Source: an uncultured Agathobaculum sp.
GTDB taxonomy: Bacteria > Bacillota > Clostridia > Oscillospirales > Butyricicoccaceae
Direction of reading: 5' to 3'
DNA length: 13,387 bases
NCBI GenBank assembly: GCA_944376955.1
Contig: CALWEB010000188.1
Coordinates: forward strand, 1 to 13,387
The notes beneath the pieces are model-generated. The model ran no database searches and was not told where the DNA came from. It saw only the letters and a list, made by a program, of their open reading frames with translations. The position numbers and the translations under genes were made by a program. Positions 6,695 through 13,085 of the stretch are shown piece after piece. The first letter of the stretch is position 1, and every line of letters starts with the position of its first letter.

Positions 6695-7414
6695 ATGAAT
6701 CAGAAGCTGGCCGCGGGATTATCACAAAACCAAATTAAAATGGTTGCTGCCATTGCGATGGTAATCGACCATGTGGGGATGGAACTGTTGCCGCAGTTCC
6801 CGATCCTGCGGATCATCGGCCGGCTTGCGTTTCCGGTGTTTTCCTATTGCATCTGTGAGGGTAGCCGCCGCACCCATCATCCGGTGCAATATGTGATCAG
6901 GCTGCTTGGTATGGGGCTGCTGTGCATGGTGGGCTATGGTGTTTATGCCAGAACCATCTACGGGAATGTGCTGATTACTTTTTCGCTTTCGCTCTTTGCC
7001 CTATACGCATTCCAGTATTGGCAGAGCTGTTGGGTGCAGCGCAAAACAGCGATGCGGTTGACCGGTACCGGCGTAATGCTGGGCTGTATCGGCGGAATTT
7101 GGCTGCTGTGCGGTTGGATGACGATTGATTATGGGTTTTGGGGTGTCGTGCTGCCGCTGTTTGCGGAACTGCCTGCTGGTATCTGGGACAAATACGCCCG
7201 GACAAGTGCCAGCCGGAAAACTGTGCGACTGGTCGGGTTTTCGGCGGGGCTGCTGGTGCTTGCGCTGCAAATGGGTGGGATTCAGATGTTCAGCCTGTTT
7301 GCCCTGCCGTTGCTGTTTGCCTATAATGGCAAGAGAGGCGAGCGAAACCTGAAACAGTTCTTTTACTGGTTCTATCCAGTGCATTTGCTGCTCATCGGCT
7401 TGGTGAGCATGTAG
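6695..7414 (+). CDS. TraX-family integral membrane protein
   Basis: This 239-residue, strongly hydrophobic protein matches the TraX family. The name comes from F-plasmid TraX, which acetylates pilin, but many Firmicutes carry chromosomal members of unknown substrate. Family landmarks are visible: KMVAAIAMVIDHVG with D25-H26 near the N-terminus, the helix-turn LRIIGRLAFPVFSYCICEG (38-56), NVLITFSLSLFALY (91-104), DYGFWGVVLPL (145-155) and the C-terminal FFYWFYPVHLLLIGLV (222-237). About seven to eight membrane helices are likely. The start ATG has AAGGGA a few bases upstream. It is bounded by its own promoter and terminator and has no conjugation genes around it, so a pilin role is not indicated. 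By family resemblance it is probably an acyltransferase-like envelope protein. Confidence 0.85.
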   Translation: MNQKLAAGLSQNQIKMVAAIAMVIDHVGMELLPQFPILRIIGRLAFPVFSYCICEGSRRTHHPVQYVIRLLGMGLLCMVGYGVYARTIYGNVLITFSLSLFALYAFQYWQSCWVQRKTAMRLTGTGVMLGCIGGIWLLCGWMTIDYGFWGVVLPLFAELPAGIWDKYARTSASRKTVRLVGFSAGLLVLALQMGGIQMFSLFALPLLFAYNGKRGERNLKQFFYWFYPVHLLLIGLVSM

Positions 7415-7436
7415 ATTTGAAAACCACTGCCGATGG

Positions 7437-7480
7437 AAACTGCCCCGATTGGGAGGGATCTGACCAATCGGGGCGGTTTT
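7437..7480 (+). terminator. Intrinsic terminator of the TraX-family gene
   Basis: GCCCCGATTGG (7442-7452) pairs perfectly with CCAATCGGGGC (7464-7474), and the stem can extend to 16 bp (7437-7452 with 7464-7479) with one G-U pair. The loop is 11 nt and a TTTT run closes the stem. It lies 22 bp past the stop codon. Confidence 0.82.
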
Positions 7481-7633
7481 GCGTTTTCCTGAAGAAGTAG
7501 GCGTGCGCATTTATGCAATCAAAGCATGAAACGAATTGCGCGAAGCGGAGGTCAAAGTTGTATTTCCGGCAAACAGATGGTCATGCCGCTTGTGAAAATG
7601 TGGAAAAATAAGACGTTTTTTCTTGGGGAAAAC
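7481..7633. other. Intergenic stretch with no recognised feature
   Basis: This is the upstream part of the 354-bp gap between the TraX-family gene and the MBOAT gene. A short open frame crosses it (7526-7747), but it has no ribosome site and its predicted peptide has no recognisable features. I see no RNA gene or repeat here. It may hold regulatory sites for the following promoter. Confidence 0.4.
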
Positions 7634-7662
7634 TTGAAAAAATGGAGGGATTCGTCTACAAT
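7634..7662 (+). promoter_or_regulatory. Promoter of the MBOAT-SGNH operon
   Basis: TTGAAA (7634-7639) and TACAAT (7657-7662) are spaced by exactly 17 nt, a strong housekeeping-type match. Transcription would start near 7669, about 100 nt before the TTG start of the MBOAT gene. Confidence 0.78.
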
Positions 7663-7668
7663 GGCAAA

Positions 7669-7768
7669 TGGCGCAATCGCTGGATGGTGGTTGCGCTGGA
7701 GAAAGAGAAAAAAGCCTGCATCGGATGGTGTGCCCGGCGGCAGGTAATACGGTAGGGGGAAGGGTGCA
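7669..7768 (+). promoter_or_regulatory. Leader with two hairpins that share GGATGGTG loops
   Basis: The predicted leader can form GCGCAA (7671-7676) with TTGCGC (7691-7696), and CCTGC (7715-7719) with GCAGG (7740-7744). Each loop holds the same octamer, GGATGGTG (7682-7689 and 7723-7730). The ribosome site AGGGGGAAGGG (7754-7764) follows. Paired hairpin loops with a GGA core resemble the layout of CsrA-type sites, but this is only a resemblance, the second stem is short, and chance is possible. Confidence 0.4.
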
Positions 7769-9214
7769 TTGAGCCCGAGTTCATTTGCCTATATGGGATT
7801 TTTACTGGTCGGCGTGTTGCTGTATCATGCGATGCCGCAGCGTGGCCGTAAGCCGGTTCTGCTATTACTCAGCTTGGTGTTTTACGGCATCAATGCGCCG
7901 CAGTTCCTGTGGCTGCTGCTGGTGACGGTGGCAGTCAATTTTGTGTTGGCGCAGCGACTCGAACATGCGAAGTACAGACGCGCGATGCTGGTACTCGGCC
8001 TAGGACTGGATCTGGGTGCGCTGTGTCTGTTTAAGTATCTGGGATTTTTCGGTGAGCTGCTCAACACAGCGGGCGGCTGGTTTGGCCTGCCTGCGTTGCC
8101 CATTGTGCAGTTGGCGCTGCCGATCGGTATTTCGTTTTACACCTTTGTGCTGTGCGGGTATCTGATGGATGTGTACCGCGGCCGGGAAGCGGAACGGAAC
8201 GTGCTGGATTTTGCACTGTTTGCCGGCTTTTTCCCGGCGATCCTGTCCGGCCCGATCGAGCGGTCGGCGCATTTGCTCCCGCAGCTGCGGCAGCCGCGCC
8301 GTGCGCGGCTGGAGGACATACAGTTTGCCGCCCAGCGGATCATCATGGGTTTGGCCAAAAAGCTGCTGCTTGCGGATAATCTGGCTATTCTGGTCAACAC
8401 GGCCTATGCCGATCCGACACAATGCAGCGGTGGCCAGCTGGCAGTCGCTGCGGTGGCATATTCCTTGCAGATTTACTGCGATTTCGCCGCGTATTCCGAT
8501 ATGGCAATCGGTTCGGCGCGTTTGTTCGGCATTTCTTTAATGGAGAATTTCCATACACCGTATTTGGCGCAGAGCTCTAAGGAGTTCTGGCATCGCTGGC
8601 ATATTTCGCTGTCCACTTGGTTCCGGGACTATCTGTATTTTCCCCTTGGCGGCAGCCGTCGGGGCAAAGGGCGTACTTATCTAAATGTTTTGATTGTGTT
8701 CGCGCTCAGCGGCCTGTGGCATGGCGCGGCACTCAAATTTGTGCTGTGGGGCTTGCTGTTTGGTTTGTTTCAGGTGATCGGAGCGGTTCTGCTGCCATAT
8801 AAAAAGCGGCTGTGCGCAGCGGTCGGGCTGGATTGGACGTGCGGCGGCCTGCGTGTTATGCGCACGCTGATCTGTTTCGTGCTTTCCACGGTTGCGTGGG
8901 TGTTTTTCCGTGCAGACACCGCCCATCAGGCGGTGCTGATCCTGACGCGTATCGTCACCCGTGCGGGTGTCTTTGAACCGTCGCAGCTGCTCGATTTGGG
9001 TCTGTCGTGGGAGGCGTTGGCCGTGTTGGTGGTCTGCCTGCTGGTACTGCTCGTAGCGGATGCGGTCAGTGAGCGCATTCCGCTGCAGGACAAACTGCTT
9101 GCAACGGTTTGGCGGCGGTATGCAGTCTGGGTGGTCGTGCTGGCGGCGATCGCATTGTTCGGTGCCTACGGCACGGGATATAACGCGCAGGAATTTGTCT
9201 ATTTCCAGTTTTAA
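7769..9214 (+). CDS. MBOAT family membrane-bound O-acyltransferase (AlgI/DltB-like)
   Basis: This 481-residue polytopic protein belongs to the membrane-bound O-acyltransferase family, whose bacterial AlgI/DltB-type members pass acyl groups across the membrane to envelope polymers. The landmarks are in order: LALPIGISFYTFVLCGYLMDVYRG (115-138), FFPAILSGPIERSAHLLPQL (154-173), YSLQIYCDFAAYSDMAIGSARLFG (231-254), WHRWHISLSTWFRDYLYFPLGGSR (274-297) and FALSGLWHGA (311-320). H318 is the family's catalytic histidine, and the chain ends in the typical FVYFQF. Length is normal. The start is TTG at 7769 beneath an AGGGGGAAGGG ribosome site; no better ATG exists nearby. The SGNH-like gene starts 13 bp after the stop, the usual partner arrangement. 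The acceptor (alginate-like polysaccharide, peptidoglycan or another glycan) is unknown; no dltA/dltC is present, so teichoic acid alanylation is not supported. Confidence 0.92.
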   Translation: MSPSSFAYMGFLLVGVLLYHAMPQRGRKPVLLLLSLVFYGINAPQFLWLLLVTVAVNFVLAQRLEHAKYRRAMLVLGLGLDLGALCLFKYLGFFGELLNTAGGWFGLPALPIVQLALPIGISFYTFVLCGYLMDVYRGREAERNVLDFALFAGFFPAILSGPIERSAHLLPQLRQPRRARLEDIQFAAQRIIMGLAKKLLLADNLAILVNTAYADPTQCSGGQLAVAAVAYSLQIYCDFAAYSDMAIGSARLFGISLMENFHTPYLAQSSKEFWHRWHISLSTWFRDYLYFPLGGSRRGKGRTYLNVLIVFALSGLWHGAALKFVLWGLLFGLFQVIGAVLLPYKKRLCAAVGLDWTCGGLRVMRTLICFVLSTVAWVFFRADTAHQAVLILTRIVTRAGVFEPSQLLDLGLSWEALAVLVVCLLVLLVADAVSERIPLQDKLLATVWRRYAVWVVVLAAIALFGAYGTGYNAQEFVYFQF

Positions 9215-9227
9215 GGGGGGCGGAAAC

Positions 9228-10232
9228 ATGAAACAAGCATGGAAAAAAGAACTGACCGCCCTTGCCGTTTCGTTGGTGGTGCTCGGCCTTCTGCTTGGTG
9301 TGATGACCAAGATCGTCACCCCAAAACAGCGCGAATTTGGTTCCGCTTGGGGACCGTTTTTGCAGGAGGAGCCGGATTCGATTGACGTGATGTTTTTTGG
9401 TTCGTCGATTGTTTACTGCGATGTGGTTCCCGCGGTTTTCTGGGAACAGTCCGGCCTGACTGCCTATGTCAATGCCGGGCTGGAGCAGACGCTGCAGATG
9501 ACCGTGCCATACATCAAGGAAAGCCTGAAAACTCAGTCGCCGCAGGCGGTTTTCGTCGAGTGTACGGGCGTGGTTTTCCAACCATACATGTCTTACACCA
9601 AAACCAATATCGGACATATGCCGTGGGGCTGGAATCGCTTGTGCGCAATCTTCACCTGTGCCAAGCCAGAGGTGCGCAAGGGACTGTTGTTCCCGCTCTA
9701 TTTTTATCATGACCGCTGGACCGAGCTGAAACCGGACGATTGGCAGCCGTATGAACGGGACATGCTGGCGGGTTACACCTTCCTGTCCGAGTATTCGGGA
9801 AAGTGGCGTGCGGATACCGAGACACTAGAGATCACCCCGGAAGATTGGGCGAGGAACACGGCGTCGCTGGAGGATATTTACACCATATGCAGGGAAAAAG
9901 GTATCGAATTGGTGCTGTTCCGTGCGCCGGTGGAACGTATGTCGGATCAGGATTGGACACGGCTGACTGCACAGTTTGCGGATCGCGACGGCGTGCAGAT
10001 GCTTGACTGCAATGAATATCTTGACCGTATCAATGCCACGCCGGTGACCGATTATTTCGATACGCTGCACTATAATGCGTCGGGCGCGGCCAAGTTCTCC
10101 GCCTTTCTGGGTCAGTGGAGCCGTGACACGCTGAATCTTACGCCTGCCGCGGGGCAGGACACCGAGCTTTGGCAGGAACGGCTTGCTTATTTCGAGGAGC
10201 TGGCGGCTACGCCGATGCAGCCAAAGGGGTAA
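9228..10232 (+). CDS. Membrane-anchored SGNH hydrolase-like protein, partner of the MBOAT protein
   Basis: This 334-residue protein has a single N-terminal membrane helix (about 9-27) and an extracytoplasmic domain with an SGNH/GDSL layout. FFGSS (56-60) is block I with S60 as the likely nucleophile. NAGLEQTLQ (82-90) gives the block II glycine region. DTLHYN (278-283) is the DxxH block with D278 and H281. AlgJ, AlgX and DltD proteins have this build and act with an MBOAT partner to deliver acyl groups to envelope polymers, so transfer or trimming of an acyl group is the inferred role. The start is ATG at 9228, with GGGGGG 7 nt upstream; a longer open frame runs back into the MBOAT gene but lacks a ribosome site. 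It is cotranscribed with the MBOAT gene 13 bp upstream. The fold call rests on short motifs and position. Confidence 0.78.
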   Translation: MKQAWKKELTALAVSLVVLGLLLGVMTKIVTPKQREFGSAWGPFLQEEPDSIDVMFFGSSIVYCDVVPAVFWEQSGLTAYVNAGLEQTLQMTVPYIKESLKTQSPQAVFVECTGVVFQPYMSYTKTNIGHMPWGWNRLCAIFTCAKPEVRKGLLFPLYFYHDRWTELKPDDWQPYERDMLAGYTFLSEYSGKWRADTETLEITPEDWARNTASLEDIYTICREKGIELVLFRAPVERMSDQDWTRLTAQFADRDGVQMLDCNEYLDRINATPVTDYFDTLHYNASGAAKFSAFLGQWSRDTLNLTPAAGQDTELWQERLAYFEELAATPMQPKG

Positions 10233-10293
10233 ATGAAACCGGGAACCGCCGGTACAGACGCTGTGCGTTGCGGCGGCTCAACCGGGAGGAACA

Positions 10294-10326
10294 AAGTCTC
10301 TGCGCGTGCGCAGAGGCTTTTATTTT
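10294..10326 (+). terminator. Intrinsic terminator of the MBOAT-SGNH operon
   Basis: CTCTGCG (10298-10304) pairs with CGCAGAG (10309-10315) around the tetraloop CGTG. Flanking AAGT and GCTT can extend the stem to 11 bp with one G-U pair. The tail reads TTTTATTTT. It lies 61 bp past the stop of the SGNH-like gene. Confidence 0.78.
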
Positions 10327-10347
10327 GTTGCTGATTCCGGTTTGTAC

Positions 10348-10375
10348 TTGACTTTCTCGATATTCGAGATATAAT
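10348..10375 (+). promoter_or_regulatory. Promoter of the padR-DUF2812 operon
   Basis: TTGACT (10348-10353) and a perfect TATAAT (10370-10375) are spaced by 16 nt. Transcription would start near 10382, about 36 nt before the padR ATG. The spacer is almost filled by the first operator palindrome, so a bound regulator would block RNA polymerase directly. Confidence 0.82.
10355..10369. promoter_or_regulatory. Operator-like palindrome 1 in the padR promoter
   Basis: TCTCGA (10355-10360) and TCGAGA (10364-10369) are perfect inverted repeats around TAT. The site fills the gap between the -35 and -10 boxes. Fifteen bases, 10356-10370, are repeated exactly at 10389-10403. Autorepression by the adjacent PadR protein is the natural reading, as PadR regulators commonly repress their own operon. 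Confidence 0.72.
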
Positions 10376-10388
10376 GAAGGTACAGAAA

Positions 10389-10403
10389 CTCGATATTCGA
10401 GAT
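10389..10403. promoter_or_regulatory. Operator-like palindrome 2 in the padR leader
   Basis: This is an exact 15-base copy of 10356-10370, with inverted arms CTCGA (10389-10393) and TCGAG (10397-10401). It lies just after the predicted start of transcription and ends one base before the padR ribosome site (from 10405). The two copies are offset by 33 bp, about three helical turns, so two dimers could bind on roughly the same face. Confidence 0.7.
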
Positions 10404-10417
10404 TGAGGTGATAAGCC

Positions 10418-10741
10418 ATGCCGAGAGCCAAATTTCAGACACTGACCGAGCAGATGTTTTATGTGCTGCTGTGCCTGCGGGAGGAGTGTTACGGTATTGA
10501 TATTTTCGATAAGGTGTCGGCTATGACGCAGGGGCGTGTCACAGTCGGTTCAGGCACGATGTACAACTTGCTGGAACAGTTTTTGGAAGCGGAGATGATC
10601 CGCGAGGTGAATGTGGACGGCCGCCGCCGCAGCTATCTGCTGACCGACAAGGGGCGGGAGATGCTTGACCGGGAATACTGGCGGCTGCGTGCGCAAGCGG
10701 CCGATTATGAACGGGCATTTGGAAAGGAGGAGCCGCGATGA
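10418..10741 (+). CDS. PadR family transcriptional regulator
   Basis: This 107-residue protein is a small PadR-type regulator, a dimeric winged-helix DNA-binding repressor. The family pattern is clear: TEQMFYVLLCLREECYGIDIFDKVSAMTQGRVTVGSGTMYNLLEQFLEAEMIREV, with GSGTMYNLLEQF (44-55) in the recognition-helix region and the wing NVDGRRRSYLLTDKGREML (61-79) after it. The short C-terminus fits the compact PadR subgroup. The start ATG has GAGGTG 7 nt upstream. Its TGA overlaps the ATG of the DUF2812 gene (ATGA at 10738-10741), so the two are probably translationally coupled. Two identical palindromes in its promoter suggest autorepression. The inducing ligand is unknown; PadR next to a DUF2812 gene is a recurring Firmicute pair. 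Confidence 0.93.
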   Translation: MPRAKFQTLTEQMFYVLLCLREECYGIDIFDKVSAMTQGRVTVGSGTMYNLLEQFLEAEMIREVNVDGRRRSYLLTDKGREMLDREYWRLRAQAADYERAFGKEEPR

Positions 10742-12117
10742 GAAAGACCAAACGCAGAATGGAAACCCTGTCCTTTTACGACCGGACGGGCGTGGAACAC
10801 CATCTGGAAAAAATGGCCGAAAAGGGATGGATGATCGACCGCATATCCAACCTTGGCTGGGTGTACCGCCGCATCGAGCCGAAAAAACTGCAATTTGCCG
10901 TCACCTATTACCCCAAAGCGTCTGACTTTGACCCCGGCCCGACCGAGGACCAGCAGGTATACCATGCGTTCAGCGCGCACGCGGGCTGGCAGTATGTGTG
11001 CAGCTGGGCGCAGATGCAAATTTTCTGCACCGACCAGCCGGACGCTGTGCCGATTGAGACTGATCCGGAACTGGAACTCGAAACCATCCATGCCGCGATG
11101 GTCAAGGGCTTTCTGGTGCCGTATGGTATTTTGCTGGCGATCGCGTTGGTGTGGAGCGCAATGCTGGTGCACGATGTGTTGTATGACCCGATTGGGCTGT
11201 TTTCCAGCACGACCAACTTGTTTCTGGCGGTTGTGTGGCCACTGCTCGCGTTGTTGTGTATCGTCGAGATTGCCGCTTATCTGCGCTGGCGCAGACGTGC
11301 CAAAAAGGCGGCGGTGCGCGGCGAGTTTATTGATACGCCCAACACACGCCTTTTGCAACGTATTGTGTACCGGGTGTGTATGCTGGCGTTTGCGGTACAA
11401 ATACTCTACAATGTGACCACCGGTTCATCGATGCTGCGCGTGGTCAGCATTGCGATGGTGCTGTATATGTTTGTGCTGATGGTTGCGGTGCAGGGCGTCA
11501 AGCAGCTGCTCAAGCGCAAAAAGGTGTCGCGCGAGGTCAATCGCGCGGTTACGCTGACGGTGGACGTGGTGCTCGCGTTCGGCATGATGGCCGTCATCGT
11601 GTTCGGCACAATACGCGCAACCGAAAACGGCTGGCTGGATAGGAATACCTCTGCCGATGAACCACCGCTGATGCTTGAGGACTTGTGGGGGGACGCGCTG
11701 CCGGATGCCGATTACATTTGGTCTTGGATGGACGACGTATCGCCGTTGGTCGCAGTGTATGACGGCAGCGAGTGGGCATCCCCGACCGGCACGGGCGTTG
11801 AGATCCCGTCGATCGAATATACGGTTACCGTGGTCAAGCTGCCTGCGCTGTACGACCGGTGCCGTACACAGCTGGTGGAAAAGAAAATAGAAATCAGTTA
11901 TCGTCAGGTCGATTTCGTTACATATCGCATTGCCACGCCGTGCGACGCTGCGCCGTGGGGTGCCAACGAGGCGTGGCAGGTGGCTTGGGAGAACGAAGTG
12001 CCGGGCAATGACTATCTGCTGTGCTACAACCGCAATCTGGTCGAGATCAGCTTCAGCTGGACACCGACCGATGCGCAGAAAGCGCTGGTCGGGGAAAAAC
12101 TGGGCAATCTGCAGTGA
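10738..12117 (+). CDS. DUF2812 domain membrane protein with an extracytoplasmic C-terminal domain
   Basis: The first 120 or so residues match the DUF2812 pattern: KRRMETLSFYDRTGVEHHLEKMAEKGWMI, then WVYRRIEPKKLQFAVTYYP and GWQYVCSWAQMQIFCT (83-98). The function of the domain is not known. About five membrane helices follow (near 125-146, 160-180, 207-225, 233-252 and 270-291). A polar domain of about 168 residues (292-459) follows, probably outside the membrane; its topology depends on the exact helix count. Total length is 459 residues. The start ATG has AAAGGAGG 7 nt upstream and overlaps the padR stop by 4 bp. Being coexpressed with its likely repressor suggests a regulated membrane or stress module, but no substrate or partner can be read. 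I find no recognisable motif in the C-terminal domain. Confidence 0.85.
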   Translation: MRKTKRRMETLSFYDRTGVEHHLEKMAEKGWMIDRISNLGWVYRRIEPKKLQFAVTYYPKASDFDPGPTEDQQVYHAFSAHAGWQYVCSWAQMQIFCTDQPDAVPIETDPELELETIHAAMVKGFLVPYGILLAIALVWSAMLVHDVLYDPIGLFSSTTNLFLAVVWPLLALLCIVEIAAYLRWRRRAKKAAVRGEFIDTPNTRLLQRIVYRVCMLAFAVQILYNVTTGSSMLRVVSIAMVLYMFVLMVAVQGVKQLLKRKKVSREVNRAVTLTVDVVLAFGMMAVIVFGTIRATENGWLDRNTSADEPPLMLEDLWGDALPDADYIWSWMDDVSPLVAVYDGSEWASPTGTGVEIPSIEYTVTVVKLPALYDRCRTQLVEKKIEISYRQVDFVTYRIATPCDAAPWGANEAWQVAWENEVPGNDYLLCYNRNLVEISFSWTPTDAQKALVGEKLGNLQ

Positions 12118-12127
12118 GAAGGGCAGG

Positions 12128-12174
12128 AAAAAGCCCCTCTGCCGCGTGCTGCGGCAGAGGGGCTGCGCTTTTTT
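12128..12174. terminator. Bidirectional terminator between the DUF2812 gene and metQ
   Basis: AGCCCCTCTGCCGC (12132-12145) pairs perfectly over 14 bp with GCGGCAGAGGGGCT (12151-12164) around a 5-nt loop. On the plus strand TTTTTT comes after a 4-nt GCGC gap (12169-12174). On the minus strand the stem is followed directly by the complement of AAAAA (12132-12128). It can end both convergent transcripts; the minus side looks stronger. Confidence 0.9.
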
Positions 12175-12185
12175 GAGGGGAATTT

Positions 12186-13025
12186 TTAGAAGACCGCAAC
12201 GACAGCGCCCTTGTAGGTGTCGTCAATGAACTGCTTGACGGTGTCGCTCTGGAGTGCCTTCTTGAGCGCCTGAATCTTGTCGCTGTTTTCGTCGCCGTTG
12301 CGGCAGGCAACCACGTTGACATAGACCTTGGCGTACTCCGGATTCTCGGTGATGAGCGAATCCTCCTTGGCGTTCAGGTCGGCCTGCAGTGCATAGTTGC
12401 CGTTGATGACCGCGAGGTCAACGTCCTCGAGCGAACGCGGCAGCTGCTCAGCGGCGATCTCCTGAATGTCGAGGTTCTTCGGGTTCTCGACGATGTCCAG
12501 CTTGGTTGCATCCGAAGTCGGGTCAATGCCGTCCTTCAGCTTGATCAGACCGGCATCCTGCAGCAGAAGCAGCGCGCGGGTCTCGTTCGAGCCGTCGTTC
12601 GGTACGGCGACAGTCGCGCCGTCAGCCAGTGCATCGAGGGTTGCGGTCTTGCCGGGGTAGATGCCGAACGGCTCATAGTGCATCTCGATGGCGGAAACCA
12701 GATCGGCATTATTTTCCTTGTTGAAGTTGTTCAGGTAGGGGATATGCTGGAAGTAGTTCGCGTCCAGATCACCGTCCACCAGCGCGGTGTTGGGCTGCAC
12801 ATAGTCGGTGAACTCCACGACGTTGAGCGTGTAGCCTTCCTCGGCCAGCACGTCCTTGGCAGCGTTCAGGATTTCCGCGTGCGGTGTGGGCGATGCACCG
12901 ACCGTGATGGTCTTGTCGTCCGAGGCGTTGGCATCGTTGGACTGGGCATCGTTGCCGCCGCCGCAGGCCGCCAGTGCGGACAGGCACAGCGCGCCGGCGA
13001 GCAGGGCTGCAATTTTCTTCTTCAT
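12186..13025 (-). CDS. metQ: Methionine ABC transporter substrate-binding lipoprotein MetQ
   Basis: MetQ is the extracytoplasmic lipoprotein that captures methionine for the MetNI importer. The 279-residue protein begins with a lipoprotein signal, KKKIAALLAGALCLSALAAC, where C21 is the lipidated residue (lipobox LAAC). An acidic, Ser/Asn-rich spacer and then the NLPA-family body follow: TITVGASPTPHAEIL (39-53), TLNVVEFTDYVQPNTALVDGDLDANYFQHIPYL (66-98), YEPFGIYPGKTATLDAL (117-132) and VAVPNDGSNETRALLLLQ (139-156). Length and order are normal. The start ATG has AAGGAGAG 7 nt upstream. It lies 60 bp after metI and reads the same way, so it closes a metNIQ-type operon whose other genes lie past the right edge. 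Regulation by S-adenosylmethionine or T-box elements would sit upstream, out of view. Specificity for methionine is inferred from family and operon. Confidence 0.94.
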   Translation of the reverse strand: MKKKIAALLAGALCLSALAACGGGNDAQSNDANASDDKTITVGASPTPHAEILNAAKDVLAEEGYTLNVVEFTDYVQPNTALVDGDLDANYFQHIPYLNNFNKENNADLVSAIEMHYEPFGIYPGKTATLDALADGATVAVPNDGSNETRALLLLQDAGLIKLKDGIDPTSDATKLDIVENPKNLDIQEIAAEQLPRSLEDVDLAVINGNYALQADLNAKEDSLITENPEYAKVYVNVVACRNGDENSDKIQALKKALQSDTVKQFIDDTYKGAVVAVF

Positions 13026-13053
13026 TGGGAATCTCTCCTTTTCTACGGGTGTT

Positions 13054-13072
13054 TTATCAAATTTTTTGATAA
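13054..13072 (-). repeat. AT-rich perfect inverted repeat between metI and metQ
   Basis: TTATCAAA (13054-13061) and TTTGATAA (13065-13072) form a perfect 8-bp inverted repeat with a 3-nt loop in the 60-bp metI-metQ gap. It is strikingly AT-rich beside GC-rich flanks. It could be an RNA hairpin that protects or ends part of the transcript, or a protein-binding site. No clear T run follows on the minus strand, so a normal terminator is unlikely. Confidence 0.6.
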
Positions 13073-13085
13073 CAAAGTAATGAAA

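Noticed and set aside
6695..7414. TraX as evidence of a conjugative element
   Set aside because: No other transfer genes, relaxase or origin of transfer are nearby, and chromosomal TraX-family genes are common in Firmicutes.
7526..7747. Open frame of 73 codons before the MBOAT gene
   Set aside because: No ribosome site, no recognisable features, and it runs through the MBOAT promoter and leader.
9060..9227. Extended start for the SGNH-like protein within the MBOAT gene
   Set aside because: The extension lacks a ribosome site and overlaps the MBOAT C-terminus by about 155 bp; ATG 9228 has a strong site and gives a normal membrane anchor.
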